From: Hypomesus transpacificus
Lineage: Eukaryota; Chordata; Actinopteri; Osmeriformes; Osmeridae
Assembly: GCF_021917145.1 (NCBI RefSeq)
Contig: NC_061074.1
Span: 10,387,186 to 10,451,185 of the forward strand
Direction: 5' to 3'
Length of the DNA: 64,000 nt
Position 1 is the first letter of the stretch; every line of letters begins with the position of its first letter. The notes below the pieces were generated by a model that had not been told where the DNA came from, ran no database searches, and saw only the letters and a program-made list of their open reading frames with translations. A program made the translations under genes and the position numbers. This document shows, one piece after another, positions 35,162 through 53,869 of this stretch.

Positions 35162-36388
35162 CTCAACTTCACCTGAAAATTGTATGTCAGCAACAGGAGT
35201 GTTGTTGGTGATGTGAACTGCCTTGAACTCACCTGGAATGTGCAATTCTGTAGTTTTTAAGTCATATGGCCATTTTGTCTGGGTTTCTTAAATACATTCT
35301 TATACATTTCTCATTTGTAAACTGTTTCTACAGAACTGTACTGTAGATGCACTTTGAAGTTCGCATAACAACGGTGTATTTTGACCAATGAGGAGAAAAC
35401 AGACGTTTGTCAATACTCTTGAAGAAATCAAGACTTGAGATGAACCATGTCAAGTCTTCAGACACATTGTTCCCATGACTGTTTGTAAGTGTTTAATTTG
35501 AACCAGACAGAAGGCATGACTAATGTAAAACTCAGTCAAGAACAATGTAAAATTCAAGACGACAAAAAAGATTGTATAAAACTATAAAATGAACAATGTG
35601 GATTGATGGACTGATATTAGTTCACTAAAACATTAGTGTTGTCAATGAACACTTTTTAAACTACAGACTCATATTGTAGTATTGGGAACGACTGAAGTAG
35701 TTATTTATGTTGAAGTCTCACTGTGTCATTTCTCGTTGGTGGACATCTGTATTCCAGAAAGTACGGAATTTCACAATACTCACCTTTCTCAACAACAGCA
35801 TTTTGTGTGTGTGTGGGTTTCAGTAGTGTGCAGTGTGCCTGCGTGTCTAAATTCCATAACATAGACAGAGCCAGGACCACCTTACAAATTACATAACACA
35901 AGCAACCTTGCACTCAAAGGAAGTATGTAATTAACAACAACCCTGCACTTGACCCTATCTTCAGTCTGAACATGTTGAAAGCTTGACAAACATTCAAGTA
36001 CACCTTTTGTACGTAAAAATATGATTTAATGTAATTTGCTATATTTGCACACCATGTGGCTGTGTCATTATGACTAAGACCACTGGCTCCATACATAGTG
36101 ACATCACTTTGAGGAGTAAGAACTGGGTGGTTCTGAGTCAGAGTTAGGGAAGGGAAGTTGGATGGGGGGATTTTGAACCTATTTTCGGATAGTCAACATC
36201 CAGACAACCTCCCCCCCCCCACACACACGTGTACATACATACTCATACAGTATTACTCAAACACACATTGATTTAATCCTATTTCACATTTGGTCAAATC
36301 ACCCAATATTCAGTACAGGTCACCAAATTATATACTGAAGCTCACCCATCAAAATACTTTAGCTTGAAACTTGATGGTGAACTATTGA
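35162..36388. other. Intergenic DNA upstream of mmp13
   Basis: No gene seen. It holds a short C-run near 36210 and otherwise unique AT-rich sequence. Distal mmp13 control elements could lie here, but none is demonstrable from the sequence. Confidence 0.4.
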
Positions 36389-36687
36389 TATCATGTCAGG
36401 GTTGTTGACCCTTTGTTGGCCACCAGAGGCCCTCGCTGTGTATTCTTGTTTTTGGTTCTGTTAATCTGTTCCCATTTTGACATAGTTTTCACCTGTGCCT
36501 TGTTTGTTCTGTGGCTTGGATTCTTAGTTATGTGCTTAGTTTTTCTCTCACATGCCACAGAGTTACAGTTCCTTGGTTTTGCTTTTTGACGATCTGCTTT
36601 TTGTATATTATTTCTACTTCCAATAAAAGGAAGAACGACACATATTTTGGAGTCTGCTTTTGGGTCCACACTTGCCCTGACATATCA
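36389..36687 (+). mobile_element. Solo LTR of an endogenous retroelement
   Basis: An LTR of 289 bp (36394-36682) begins TGTCAGGGTTG and ends TGCCCTGACA, with short inverted ends TG...CA. It is flanked by the 5-bp duplication TATCA (36389-36393, 36683-36687). A polyadenylation signal AATAAA is followed by a GGAAGAACGACAC stretch and a G/T-rich end. No internal coding region is present, so it is the product of LTR-LTR recombination. Confidence 0.88.
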
Positions 36688-37494
36688 TAAACAAATTATA
36701 CTCAGACACCTATACAAATGAACAATTGTCCCGATTGTCAACACAACCAAAGTAGTTACCTATTTTATACATCCATGTCATGGAATTACAGGCTGTTCAA
36801 GATAAGGAATTAGTTGTATGATTTGGGTTTGGGGTATATGTTTTACTCATTGAGCATAGTTTAGATTACGTATTAAGCTTGTATTGTTAGAGTTAGTGAT
36901 AGACTCACCCCAACAAAAAGCATATACACAACAAAACACCTGGGGCCCTTTAGTAACACACTTACAAGAACCTACCTGCTTCATTATTCAACTCAACTTG
37001 GAATTGACACAACCTAATATTGCGAAACAAACCAGGAGAGGGCAGTAAAGTTCCTCAAGTATTCATTGCAAATCGAGGTTGCCGCCGATACAAAACTCTC
37101 TTTAGTACTGTCTGTCCACTATCTGGCTTGGAAAATCACTGTAATGACACTGATTTTCTCCAACTAAACAGCAAAGGCTCTCTTTGTTGGCACCTCCTAC
37201 CTGATTGTGCCCTCACCCCTCGCTCACCTCACCTGTGACGGAGAAAACATCCTTCTGCCCTCCTCAGTCTCCAACCTTGGTAGAAAACTGGACCCCTCCC
37301 TCATACACAGCAACAATGTCAACATCTGTGCAAAACCTCTTTCCACAGTACCATCTTTAAAACATTGCTAAATTCCACTCACTCGCTGTCAGATGTTGAG
37401 AAACTCGTCCATGTCTGTCTCTTCAAGACTGGATTACAGTCCACTTCACTCATCCGGATCCCTGACTGGAGCCTACAGAAGCTACAGTACATTC

Positions 37495-37548
37495 AAAACA
37501 GCTCTGCTGTTGACAGCACTATGGTGCTGTCAACAGCAGAGCTGTTTT
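37495..37548. repeat. Perfect 25-bp inverted repeat with 4-nt loop
   Basis: Arms 37495-37519 and 37524-37548 are exact reverse complements (CTCTGCTGTTGACAGCAC and its complement form the core) around the loop TATG. Confidence 0.97.
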
Positions 37549-37934
37549 ACATTACCCCCGTCAAGTCCCTTCACTGGCTGCCCATCTCCAACCAGATTCA
37601 ATTCCAAACCCTTCTGCTACCCTTTGCATCCATGGGAAGAGTACCCACCTACCTCAAAGAAATTCCAATAGAACTTCAAATATAACTTCCTCATAAACCC
37701 TCCTGCATATCCCAAGAATAAACCTGGTGTAGATGGGGGACTCAGGCCTTCTGCTCCACCACCCCTCGATTGTGGAACTAATTTGCAGAACAGCCTGGAA
37801 CCCCAGTCGAAAGATGGTTTCAAAGCCAGTCTAAAAACTCTTAAAATCTTTTCTGGTACTTTTAAGTGTAAGTACTTTTTGCCTTGATTGTTTTCTTTTT
37901 TGACATACCTTGTAGCACACTGAGATTGAATGAA

Positions 37935-38130
37935 CAATGAATAATATATTATAATAATTATAATATATTATAATATATTATAATAATAATATATTATAAT
38001 AATTATAACATATTATAATATATTATAATAGTAATATATTATTATAATATATTATATAATAATATATTATTATATATTATATAATATGTTATAATATATT
38101 AACAATATAGTAATATATTATTATTATGGC
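37935..38130. repeat. AT-only satellite-like tract
   Basis: Nearly 200 bp of ATAATATATTAT-type words, almost free of G and C, with many short palindromes. Confidence 0.95.
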
Positions 38131-40962
38131 TTCATGTTTACTAATTCACACTGCCTTTGCTATTGCTGTGTTGAACCATGAGGCTGAGATAAAGCTTCCC
38201 TCGCTCAGACTTGCACAACAACTGCCCGAGGGATACAGCATGCCTACTCTGGCTCATCAGGCTTTGTAGAAATTATGAAACACAAACATTGAACACAACA
38301 TTCTGAGGACATTATTTGCATGTGTTTAGGCTGTACATAAATACGCTAGTTTTTAATCGACCAAGAGTAGTGAATACTGAAGATAAAAAAAGGTTTTGTT
38401 AACAACCATTGTGAACTAGTCGGTAAGTGCAGCGATTCCTTTGTGAATGATTAAATGCCATGGACTCTATCTTCATTAAATATGGGAAGGTAGCACTGGT
38501 TTTCTTTTTTGTCCTGGCCATTTTGTCACATAATAATAAGATCATCTTTCATGTTGTGCTGTATAAGCATAGTCAGTTATTCTGATCAGAATATCATATT
38601 CTTTTTATATTGCCTTTATATTTTATCATCCAAAGGTTAACAATTTCTTTGTGTTTGTGTTGAACAAATACACTGGGCTTTCTTGCCTGGATGGATAATG
38701 TATGTCTCTGGTTTTATACCATCAAACACAAACACAGTCAAACACTTCTGATCACTGTTTCCGTTCCCCCACCAGTGATTTTAATTGTATTCACTTTACA
38801 TCAACTTAATGTTTGAGAAAATTATATTAAATTATATTACTTCAACATTTATATATAATCTGGTTAATGAAAGCCAAAGCTCCATGGGAAATATGAGGGG
38901 ACCAAGATCCCTTGCCTTGTAAGGTATTTGGAAGAAGTTCAGAATGAGAAGTAAAACCGAACAATTTTTGCTTTAATTCTGGCACCTTCAAGTTTAACTA
39001 CTGTGTCTTTGGGCAAAAAAATGTTCCTGATAGTTTTAATGACCCTGCCTGTCTGCCTGCTCTATCAGTTGGTAAGATTCCAGTTCCCATAATTACTTTA
39101 CCAGCTCTTTCACTTCTCAAAAAAAACAACACAAACATCCACGGGGGCTCTTTGAATCTTTCTGCAAAGGATCTCAATAAACCCTGGGACTGGAGGCCCA
39201 TATTCTCAAGTAGTGGAATTCTGCTGATGCTATAAAGCTCTGCAGCACCCAATCAAGGCTAATTGCAGTCTGAATTTGCCATGGCACCACCCTCACCACT
39301 GGCTGGCAGCCATTTTCTTTTTTTAAAGGCCCAAGAAATCCCTGCAATTACAGCCAGTTGGAAATTCCTTTAAGTCTTTCATTGAGAATAGTCATAGAAA
39401 TGTGTTTTTAAAAAGTACAAGAATGGACCATAGTGATGTATTTTTGGAGAGCTTGCAGAATGTGTGGGAGGTAAAGTGTGGTAGGCCACATTCAGTTGCA
39501 TCAGTTAGCATGTGTACGTGGCTAAGAAAACAGGCATGTTAGATAACTTCTTACTTTGTCACAATTACAAAGGACATATTAAGATATAAGGCACGTTTCT
39601 AAATAATGTATAAGCTTTGCAGATTTTGGATGTAAACAAAAAGCAGCCCATAGAAATCTATTTTGCTCTCTATTGTAACACTTAATCCATCTCAGTTGGG
39701 TAACCTCCACATTTGTAACTTGTTTTCAACAAACGGACAACAAAAACCTGGGTCTTAGAGATGTAGTCACCTCATCTCACCTCTATAACATATCAGTTGT
39801 AATGAGTTGCATGGAAGTTAAGTAAATTATTAATGAAATAGCTGAAATTAGATGAATTTTGTTCATTTTAAGGGGGGGGGGGGGGAGTATACTTTGATAC
39901 ATAGAGTTTATTACATATAACATTTTAGACAATATTGAAGTTTTTTTTCTCCTTAAGCTCTAACTAAACCCCTCCCTGATTCTATGGGGCAGTTAAAGAC
40001 CTCCTTGGCTTTGACAGAGTATGAGTCACAATAAGCAGTTAAAAGGCATCCCCATTAACCAAGACATAGCCAGGCTAAGCTACTGTATGCATTTCTAAAC
40101 TAGGTAACTGCAGTTGTCAGTGTGATTGGAAATGCATCTTCAGTCCACTTGGTCCTGTGTTTTGTTATTATTTCTGTCTGGTAAAGGCTCGCCAGCGCCT
40201 ACATTTATTCCCGAGGAAGAGAGAGTTGCTGCACTACAACCCCAGAATGACCTGAAACATGCCACAGTAAGTGTGTTTATTTGAGAAGGACTGCACATTG
40301 TAAGTATGTACAACATTTTTAAACAATTGTGGATGTAAGCCATGGAAAGACTCCATGTGACAGAATTGGGTTCCTGACACTATGAGACATTAGGATAATC
40401 TTTTTACTGTTCTATTTTGCATGGGTGGGAGGCGGAGGTATGTGTAATTGGCTCCAAGAGTAAGCTTTAGAAAATTAATGTAATTACTGCATGTTTCTCA
40501 ATCTGGGTAAATCCATCGTTAGCAAAATTGTTTCCTGTGCAATTTCTTTAATTCAAGTCTAGTTGTCTATTACATAGTGTACTGTAGACCAATTCAAATG
40601 TGATAATTGTATTTCTTTGTACAAAACAAGCCTATAAATCTTACTGAATTTAGTCTGGCTAGTCCTGTTGCTGAGATAGATATATTGTAAACTATAGGCT
40701 TAGATTTGAATTCTTGTGGTATGCCAAGTTTTTTTAATGTTTTTTTATGGGATAAACTAAGGTTAGAAAGGAGAACAACATCACACATTCCACATCCTAA
40801 TTGCTCAATTGTCGTCAAAGTGGCATGAAGTCTATTCATCAAAAGACTGTGAAACAGTAACATTCATGTTATGGGGTAATTCCATGACATTCCGTTGATC
40901 ATGATGCCAGTTAATTTGATGTTTATCTGTAACAACAACATCTGTTCTGAGCTGTTCTTTAG
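38131..40962. other. Intergenic DNA where the first exon of the next MMP gene would be expected
   Basis: No convincing signal-peptide exon ending in a phase-0 donor was found for the gene that follows. A run of 15 G lies near 39873-39887. No other gene or repeat family is recognised. Confidence 0.45.
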
Positions 40963-43367
<2,405 letters not shown>

Positions 43368-44091
43368 TGAACCACAGTGGAAATGACCTGAGAGAACATG
43401 AGACTTTGTGTGTACTTGTACTTTGGTGTTAACATTTGAATAAACATCCTACAGAATCATGTAGCTAATCTAATAATTTTTCTCTCAAAAAATAAAAGGC
43501 TGGTTGATTGGGTTATTTTCTATTTTTTTGTTACATAAATGTCACTGAAGCTGAAGAATGTAAATGCATGTTTATGTTCCATTGTAAAACCTCCAGAACA
43601 GAAGTACTATTTGATTTATGAGGGTACAGGGATTTAATCAACAATCTCTCGATCAAATATTTGAGTTTGAGCACTTGTCAAGCGTTGTAGAGATTTTAAC
43701 ACAGATAAATTATAAGTAGACCTCAACCCCATATCTAGGTCTGGTATAGGTGATCTATATCAACTATTTATTTTTCTTTCTCATTACCGTGTCAATATTT
43801 AGGGAAATATATTTAAAGTACAATGTAAAAATGTAATGTTGCAACCAAGTACAATTTGAATGGAAAAAAGTAAGTCCATGATCTACCTTACATGGAGGTA
43901 AACCAAAGATATTCTAACACATTCCATAATGCCATTTTGCAAACAAACCTGTTTGGGAACAGCCTCAGGTAGTCTAGTGTAGCTGAGGGATTGGGGGCTC
44001 TGGGCCCACGTGATAAACCTCTCAACCTCAAGCATGCTGTATAAAGGCTCGGGTTAATTTCAAATCCATGTGCTGAGGTATTTTTTGAAAG
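43368..44091. other. Intergenic spacer with core promoter of the next MMP gene
   Basis: It contains the 3' UTR of the preceding gene. A TATA box TATAAAGG starts at 44040, about 50 bp before the next ATG. Nothing else is recognised. Confidence 0.5.
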
Positions 44092-47153
<3,062 letters not shown>

Positions 47154-47694
47154 CTCATTTATCAAAAAACACAGGGCCTATGTAGAGCTCTTAAGATACA
47201 ATTTCTGATCATTCAATTTTCATGTCTGTTTTTATGAATTTTATATTCTAGTGGGTTATATATTTTTAGATGTATATTTTTTGTTCTTGAAATGAACTTT
47301 GGAACAGTAATCATTTCAGAGGATTTTTTTGTCTGGTGAGACACTGAGCACTTGTTTGCTTTCTCATCTTGTATCAACCATTGCTTGAATTTTTATTAAA
47401 TAATATTCATAAGAAATCAACCGATCCTGTGTATGGTATATTATTATATATCAATAACATTAGATATCATAAACATGTATATATCACTTTATAATGCTAT
47501 TCATTTTCATTAACATCCCAGGAACTAGAGGGGTTATGTTGTGAGGTGAGTGATCTATTGGACTGGAGCTTGTACAAATACTTGCATGTTTGCACAAGAA
47601 CACAAACACTACTCTGTGGCTCTCACATGACTAGACATCCATATCCTAGAACTTTGCAGGCTGAAAGACAGGCTTTAAAGGAGAGTGACTTGAG
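47154..47694. other. Intergenic spacer between tandem MMP genes
   Basis: AT-rich 3' flank of the upstream gene and promoter side of the next one. A TTTAAAGG element near 47675 may serve as a TATA-like box. No other feature is seen. Confidence 0.45.
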
Positions 47695-47730
47695 ATGGGG
47701 GAAATAATCTCCAGTCTCTACAGGCTCCAA

Positions 47731-50349
<2,619 letters not shown>

Positions 50350-50891
50350 ATACATGTTTCACTAATTTTCCTCAAAATGTAGTTTAACATAGGCCCATAA
50401 TAATATGAGATTGTTTAGTTAATCTTCATTAACACAATGTGCAACAAATGTAAAGCATTACATGTGTTTGGATGGCCTATAACAAGGAAGATGTGATATT
50501 GTCATTGTTTACTAAAATATTGGATATCTTGTTCTTTGTGTGTCTTAATTTTCAAATGCTCAATATACCACATGGTAAATAAATATCAGATATCAAGTTC
50601 TTCAGTTTTTACTGTTCTTTAGGCACCAACAAGAGCTCGTATCAGCAGTGCTTGAAGTGTGTAGCCCATTTGAGTAGGCCTACGTGTGTGTGATTGAGAA
50701 AAATAGATAATTAAAATGCATCTCATTGTTACATGTTCATTAGATGTTCATTCATTGTTTATTTATTTCTGTAGTAGATGTTCATTCATTGTTTATTTAT
50801 TTGTGTAGTGCTCACTCTTATTCGTTCAGTTTCTTTTGCAAAGTCACTTCGTTCTTCCAATTCGATGTTTCGTAGTTTGAAGGTTGGTTTT
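50350..50891. other. 3' flank of last MMP gene
   Basis: It contains the polyadenylation signal at 50578-50583 and a short imperfect duplication (TTCATTGTTTATTTATTT, near 50752 and 50785). No gene is seen. Confidence 0.5.
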
Positions 50892-51024
50892 AGACTCTTA
50901 TAGCCTGGCTGCCAGCCCAACTTCTCCCCGCCCACAAAAATATTTGGTCGGGAAGTTGGGTCTGGAGGGTCTCGTATTGTAGCCTGGTCCTAACCAGACC
51001 CTCGTAAATTTCATTTGTACAGAG

Positions 51025-51921
51025 GGTCTGGGATAGCCTGGCTGCCAGCCCAATTTCTCCCCGCCACAAAAAAAATTTGGTCGGGAAGTTGGGTCTGGAG
51101 GGTCTCGTATTGGGGACCAACTACAGAAAACCAGAATCTGGGCGAACCAATGAAATTGCCAGGGCGGGCTTTATACGATGATGGACAGATGATCAACAGT
51201 AACGTAATCACCCACGACACAAAAGAGCGCTTAAGTTGAATTCGTTTTGAACAAACATGGCTACCGCTGGAGATCTGGGATGTTATGATTCTGCCATCGA
51301 GTCTGTTTTAGAAGACATCGACAGCGCATTAATTTTGAAAGAGGAACAGAGAGACGCGATCAAGGCATTTGTCGATGGAAAATATGTTTTTGCAGTCCTT
51401 CCTACGGGATTCGGTAAAAGTTTAATTTATCAGCTGGCCCGATGGTCGCGAAGAAGATGGGACACAATGAAAACCCAGTGGCCATTGTGGTTTCTCCTTT
51501 TCTTTTGTGGAGTTGTAATCCTAAACGGAGAACTTGTTCGTATATGCATTGCCCTTTATTGTTTCGCTCAAAAAGGTTGACGTGTGAACAAGTACTTCCC
51601 CTACCCTTAAATTAATTTTACAACACAGGCAAAAATCGTTTGTATTCATTCTTCAAGCATACTTCAAGTCTGCTTGCAGTTTAGTCAGTAAAGATTTAGC
51701 TGCCTCTCAGTTTAGTTCTGTTGTCAACAACTATGAGGTGCTTGACATATGTCACATACTCTGTTGCTCTGATTGGTTGTAGATCTATCCAATTGAGCGA
51801 AGAGGCATTTGTTTTCCAGGCTCGTTTGAAACAGGCCCCGTAGTCAAAGCCCAACGGAGAGTTCTCAGACTCATATTCTGACTAGAATTATGAGTATGAC
51901 AACGTCAGGCTAGGTCTGGGA
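51025..51921. mobile_element. Inner DNA transposon of the same family, nested, with helicase fragment (plus)
   Basis: An element of 879 bp (51034-51912) has the same ends as the outer one and a perfect 9-bp duplication GGTCTGGGA (51025-51033, 51913-51921). Its first 80 or so and last 75 or so bases are almost identical to those of the outer copy. It carries a plus-strand RecQ-like helicase start at 51257. It was inserted after the outer element. Confidence 0.88.
51257..51480 (+). pseudogene. RecQ-like helicase N-terminal fragment (inner element)
   Basis: Starts MATAGDLGCYDSAIESVLED and reaches the Walker A motif VLPTGFGKSLIYQLA. One extra base after CTGGCC then shifts the frame; beyond it the continuation reads MVAKKMGH and AIVVSPF before similarity ends. 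Only the N-terminus and the first ATPase motif are present. EEQRDAIKAFVDG resembles the Q-motif region of RecQ-type enzymes. Confidence 0.7.
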
Positions 51922-51974
51922 TCTCTCGATTGACAAACGTTAACTTCAAGGCGGGTCCTCTGTTGAAGTTTAAA

Positions 51975-52260
51975 ACTATTGGATCCGCCCAGAGCCACTC
52001 TGATTTGCCATAACCAATCGCAAGCGTTCGCCTTAGCCAACTCCTTCACCACTACTGAAACCGAGCTAGCTGCCGTAGCTGGAAAATCAAACTTTTCCCG
52101 AACCCCGTGGGGAGGAGGGCCACAACATCATGGCCACCAACAAAACTCAGCAAGGAATGTTCTTTGCTCCGGCTTTAACCTATATTCGGCAGCGTTGCCA
52201 CAACCGCAGAATAGTTTCGCTCGCATCTTTCTCCGCCGCCATTACTGAACTACTCAAACA
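51975..52260 (-). pseudogene. RecQ-like helicase N-terminal fragment (outer element)
   Basis: Minus strand, frameshifted. It contains MAAEKDASETILRLW, LKPEQRTFLAEF and, in another frame, ALLPTGFGKSLIFQL (Walker A). It is a homolog of, but clearly diverged from, the fragment at 51257-51480, and it points the opposite way. Confidence 0.65.
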
Positions 52261-52778
52261 AGTGCACGACATTAACGTCATCGTTCTCAGCCACTCCCTC
52301 TGTTCGCTGATTAGACCTACAAAAAATGTGTTTCTGGAAACCGACTTCAGAACCGACATCCCAGACCTAGTACAGAAGCAAAATCCAAATTGAGCGGAAG
52401 TACGTAGGAGGCATTTGTTTTACGAGTTCGGCTGAAACACGCCCCGTAGTCACAGCCCAACGGAGAGTTTTCAGACTCATATTCTGACTAGAATTATGAG
52501 TATGACAACGTCAGGCTAAGACTCTTACGTTAAATGACCAATAATCGCTGCATTTCCCGAAAGCATCGTAAAGCATACTTAGGAATAATTCTTTATTTTT
52601 TTATATAGATTAGAAGTATGCAGTGGCAGTGGATAACAAACCAAACCGTTTCAAAATCGGTTGAAAATTGGGCAAATAACAGTCATTTAAAAAGTACATG
52701 TAGCACCAACAAGATGTTATGGGTGAGCGAGTTGACTGTAGCAAGATGGCCGCCATGTGCGGACGTTTGACTCATAGG

Positions 52779-53199
52779 CTGTGTCTACTACCGCGCACTT
52801 TATGAAGTACACTGCAATACAGTGCCCTGCAAAACAGTGCACTTACATATTCAGTGCACTCTGTCGCTGATAAGTGCTGTCTCAAATGGAACACTGCTAC
52901 TTAAACACTTGGTGTAAGTGACGGACGCCACACCCGCAAAACCTGCCAAAATGAACGCGCTTCTCCACTTACGTGGAAAAAGCTGCCGAAAGGGCTCCTC
53001 CTTTTCCGCTACGTAGCCAAGATGGCGCCCGTTTAGGGCGAGTAGTGTCCATCGTTGTACACTGTTTTTTTGGACCGTTTGCAGTGCGCCATCCTGGTAC
53101 TTTCAGTGCACTGAATTATTCTGGTTTTGTGAGTGAAGCGCCCTAAGCACTGAAAGTCAGTGCTCGAAGTGCACAAGTGCGCGGTAGTAGACACAGCCA
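52779..53199. mobile_element. Inverted-repeat MITE-like element
   Basis: The left end GGCTGTGTCTACTACCGCGC is matched exactly by its reverse complement ending near 53199. The interior also has complementary AGTGCACT-type words. There is no clean target duplication (flanks TTGACTCA and TTGAGTTA are at best diverged copies), so the family is unassigned. Confidence 0.7.
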
Positions 53200-53869
53200 T
53201 TGAGTTAATGTAACAAGAGTAAGCTACTTTTGTCTTCCAAGATGGCGTCCCCATTCATTTCTATAAAAGGTGCTAAGTGGCGCAGTGAGGCAAGCGAGAG
53301 CGCGAGACTGGACGCGGCCATCTTTCCACTTCCGTGTCTTCCTGTCTCGCTTTAAACAGTGGCTCTTTTTTTCCCTAGCTCCGAGAGCTCATGTAAATCG
53401 GCTATCGGCCAATGTGAACTTTTGTGCTCGTGCCCTGTTAGTATCCGCCAGCACATTTGCAGGCAACTTTCGTTGACTAAGCAAATAAATGGGTTGCTAG
53501 TTTACCCATTTCGGATTGGTTTCAAACTTAGCAAAAATCGGGAAAAATTCTTCTATGAAAAAGCTAGTAGTATGAGCCAGGTTCGAGAATCAAACAAACT
53601 GCATTTGGACCCTTCTCATTGCGTCCGGCCGGCATCTGATTACGTATACATGGCAGACAGGATATCCGGTGTGTACGTTCTCCTTACAATTCCGAGCCAA
53701 ATGCAGTTTCATAGTTCCGACAGCAAAATCAAAACACGATCGATTGGAGAGGAGTGTTTTCATACTGAAAGCAAATAAATGCGCGGCAAATATAGATAAA
53801 GCACACACACAAGAAAAGCATGTTTGTTTGCTAGCTCGTCGTCACGTCTTTCTCTAAGTGAATAATGCA
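53200..53869 (+). promoter_or_regulatory. Probable tbrg1 promoter and 5' UTR
   Basis: GC-rich, CpG-containing DNA immediately upstream of the tbrg1 start. A TATA-like CTATAAAAGG lies at 53261-53270. The tbrg1 ATG is preceded by an out-of-frame ATG at 53865-53867. No experimental start site can be inferred. Confidence 0.35.

Larger units (their letters stand above)
37320..38130 (+). mobile_element. LINE ORF2 C-terminal fragment with AT-rich 3' tail
   Basis: Plus-strand pieces read SLSDVEKLVHVCLFKTGLQS, SLQKLQYIQNSSA, then ITPVKSLHWLPISNQIQFQ and VPTYLKE. These are conserved blocks of the terminal part of L2/Rex-type reverse transcriptases. The frame is disrupted, and a 25-bp-arm hairpin interrupts it at 37495-37548. 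It runs into the AT-rich satellite at 37935-38130, as LINE tails often do. Confidence 0.75.
50892..52527. mobile_element. Outer DNA transposon, 9-bp target duplication, with helicase fragment (minus)
   Basis: An element of 1618 bp including its insert (50901-52518) begins TAGCCTGGCTGCC and ends CAACGTCAGGCTA. It is flanked by the perfect 9-bp duplication AGACTCTTA (50892-50900, 52519-52527). The terminal inverted repeat is short (TAGCCTGR). A second element of the same family is inserted inside it at 51034-51912. A duplication of 9 bp is typical of Mutator-like elements; other superfamilies are possible. No transposase is seen, so it is non-autonomous. Confidence 0.88.

Noticed and set aside
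38461-38590. MDSIFIKYGKVALVFFFVLAILS as signal peptide exon for the MMP at 40963
   Set aside because: Leader-like by composition, but no phase-0 donor follows and the propeptide residues expected at an MMP exon 1 end are missing.
40425-40440. GWEAE|gtatgt as the end of MMP exon 1
   Set aside because: Resembles the usual end of exon 1, but an in-frame TAA lies a few codons upstream and there is no ATG.
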